The translations under genes and the position numbers were made by a program. This document shows positions 62,359 to 64,000 of a stretch of 64,000 nt of DNA, in pieces; positions within the stretch are counted from its first letter, which is position 1, and every line of letters starts with the position of its first letter. Source of the DNA: Euzebyella saccharophila (GTDB taxonomy: Bacteria > Bacteroidota > Bacteroidia > Flavobacteriales > Flavobacteriaceae); assembly GCF_014855495.1 (NCBI RefSeq), contig NZ_JACYFJ010000001.1, forward strand, positions 1,364,001-1,428,000, given 5' to 3'. The notes under the pieces were generated by a model. The model worked only from the letters and a program-made list of their open reading frames with translations, had not been told where the DNA came from and did not search any database.

Positions 62359-64000
62359 TTACGATTCCATTTCTTCCGCGTAGGCCTCCATAGGTGCGCA
62401 AGTACACATAAGATTTCTATCTCCATAGGCGTCGTCAACTCGTCTTACCGAAGGCCAAAATTTATTTTCCATTACATACGGTAATGGGAAGGCTGCCGTA
62501 TTTCTGCTATAGGGAAATTGCCAATCATCACAAGTTGCCATTTCCAGCGTATGTGGCGCGTTCTTTAAGACGTTATTGGGTTCATTGGCATCTGCAGCGT
62601 CAATTTCTTTTCGTATGGAAATCATGGCATCACAGAACCTATCAAGTTCCGCCAGACTCTCACTTTCGGTAGGTTCGATCATTAGTGTGCCCGCTACGGG
62701 AAAGGATAGGGTTGGGGCGTGAAAGCCGTAGTCCATAAGCCTTTTGGCTATATCCGTAACTTCAATGCCGTTCTCTTTAAATGGCCTACAATCTATTATC
62801 ATCTCATGGGCGGCACGTCCCCTTTCGCCAGTGTAAAGAACATCAAACTTTCCACTAAGTCTGTTTTTGATGTAATTGGCATTGAGTATGGCCATTTCGG
62901 TAGATTTTTTCAATCCGGATTCCCCTAACATTTTAATATATCCGTAGGAAATCAAACACACCAAAGAACTGCCCCATGGCGCTGCTGAAATTGCCTTGAT
63001 ACCTTTTTCACCACCTGTTTTAATTATAGGGTTGCCCGGTAAAAAGGGAACCAATTGTTCTGCTACGCAAATAGGGCCCACTCCGGGTCCACCACCACCA
63101 TGGGGTATGGCAAACGTTTTATGAAGGTTGAGGTGACACACATCTGCACCAATCGTTGCGGGATTGGTAAGTCCAACCTGCGCATTCATGTTGGCTCCAT
63201 CCATATACACTTGCCCTCCATGGTCATGGATCAATTGGGTTATATGCTTTATGGACGACTCAAAAACTCCATGGGTGGAAGGATAGGTTACCATCAACGC
63301 CGCTAAGTTTTGAGCATGTTTTTCTACTTTTTCTTCCAGGTCCGCCACATCAATATTGCCCTTTTCATCCGTTTTGGTCACTACCACTTTCATACCTGCC
63401 ATTACTGCGGAAGCCGGATTGGTCCCGTGTGCAGAAGAAGGAATCAGGCAAATATTTCTATGGTCCTCCCCATTACTTTCGTGATAGGCCCTTATGGCCA
63501 TAAGCCCCGCGTACTCCCCTTGTGCACCTGAATTTGGCTGAAGTGACGTAGCCGCAAACCCTGTTATTTTGGTTAAGTCCTTTTCTAGTTCCTTTAAAAC
63601 TATTTGGTAACCCTTTGCTTGTTCTATGGGGACAAACGGGTGAATATTGGCCCATCTTGGCATACTCAGGGGAAGCATTTCAGAAGCGGCATTCAATTTC
63701 ATAGTGCAACTTCCCAAAGAAATCATGGAATGGTTGAGGGACAGATCCTTGCGTTCCAATTTTTTGATGTAACGCATTAATTCCGTCTCCGAGTGATAGG
63801 AATTAAAAACCGTATTGGTCAAAAAGCTGGACGTTCTTTGTAGGTTGGTTGGAATGGCGGTTTCCTCCAACAAATGTTCAACAGCGCTTTTTTCTTTGGA
63901 CAGTGCTTCACCAAATACTTCCAAAATCTGATTTATATCATTAATGGAAGTGGCTTCGTTGACCGATATGGACACGGTACCTTCATCAATATACCAAAAA
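62359..64000 (-). CDS. gcvP: Glycine dehydrogenase (decarboxylating), C-terminal part, 5' truncated by window edge
   Basis: The frame is open through the right edge. The 547 residues seen are the C-terminal portion of an about 950-residue GcvP. The PLP lysine is in [20 protein letters not shown]. Other landmarks are [29 protein letters not shown] and the C-terminal [17 protein letters not shown]. GcvP is the P-protein of the glycine cleavage system, decarboxylating glycine and transferring the aminomethyl group to the H-protein. Nothing in this part is broken. Confidence 0.97.
   Translation of the reverse strand, partial: FWYIDEGTVSISVNEATSINDINQILEVFGEALSKEKSAVEHLLEETAIPTNLQRTSSFLTNTVFNSYHSETELMRYIKKLERKDLSLNHSMISLGSCTMKLNAASEMLPLSMPRWANIHPFVPIEQAKGYQIVLKELEKDLTKITGFAATSLQPNSGAQGEYAGLMAIRAYHESNGEDHRNICLIPSSAHGTNPASAVMAGMKVVVTKTDEKGNIDVADLEEKVEKHAQNLAALMVTYPSTHGVFESSIKHITQLIHDHGGQVYMDGANMNAQVGLTNPATIGADVCHLNLHKTFAIPHGGGGPGVGPICVAEQLVPFLPGNPIIKTGGEKGIKAISAAPWGSSLVCLISYGYIKMLGESGLKKSTEMAILNANYIKNRLSGKFDVLYTGERGRAAHEMIIDCRPFKENGIEVTDIAKRLMDYGFHAPTLSFPVAGTLMIEPTESESLAELDRFCDAMISIRKEIDAADANEPNNVLKNAPHTLEMATCDDWQFPYSRNTAAFPLPYVMENKFWPSVRRVDDAYGDRNLMCTCAPMEAYAEEMES

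Overview
The window is a chromosomal piece of a Bacteroidota genome, most likely a marine Flavobacteriaceae member (Maribacter/Zobellia/Arenibacter-like; the genus is a guess). The evidence is the SusC/SusD pair with an STN domain and an adjacent ECF-sigma/FecR pair, the head-GIN, DUF6089, DUF5723-like/OmpA and folK-deoxynucleoside kinase fusion proteins, the order tig-clpP-clpX and uppS-bamA-ompH-ompH, AT-rich DNA, and TTG/TAnnTTTG-type promoters. Both ends cut a gene: an RND permease at the left edge and glycine dehydrogenase (gcvP) at the right.

Layout. 1-7.1 kb: end of an RND/TolC export operon, a Gfo/Idh/MocA oxidoreductase, a tiny cysteine-rich protein, a head-GIN protein, an FGE-like lipoprotein without the catalytic cysteines, YceI and an M20 amidohydrolase. 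7.3-28.8 kb: a large accessory catabolic locus (below). 28.9-29.1 kb: tRNA-Leu(UAA) and tRNA-Gly(GCC). 29.2-64 kb: mostly conserved housekeeping and envelope genes (mutS, TrmH-like, folK-dNK, sppA, OmpA-type protein, YhhQ, AsmA, clpX/clpP/tig, pdxJ, nadK, uppS, bamA, two ompH, GT2, methyltransferase, gcvP), with a few curiosities: a GH3-family enzyme beside an alpha/beta hydrolase, and a class V aminotransferase with an export signal.

The 7.3-28.8 kb locus looks like a polysaccharide-utilization-locus variant with no recognisable glycoside hydrolase or polysaccharide lyase. Operon A (7307-13327) holds three genes of planctomycete flavour (PSCyt1/DUF1549/DUF1553 cytochrome-like protein, Tat-exported DUF1501 protein, membrane cytochrome-LRR protein) and an SDR dehydrogenase. 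The centre is ECF sigma/FecR anti-sigma plus SusC (with STN) and SusD, i.e. ligand-sensing uptake. Operon B (20258-28821) holds a formylglycine-type sulfatase, an exported FAD-oxidoreductase lipoprotein, a short CstA transporter, two different SGNH-fold esterases, and a GMC dehydrogenase carrying a Cx5Cx3C Fe-S motif with its small hitchhiker subunit. Inference: a sulfated and probably acylated glycoside or oligosaccharide is bound and imported, desulfated and deacylated, and oxidised outside the cytoplasm, with electrons passed to c-type haem proteins.

The single most unusual protein is the SGNH hydrolase at 24966-25679. Its GDSIT nucleophile block sits at the C-terminus, after the DxxH block, while the mature N-terminus starts at the second conserved block: a natural circular permutation of the SGNH fold, as read from motif order.
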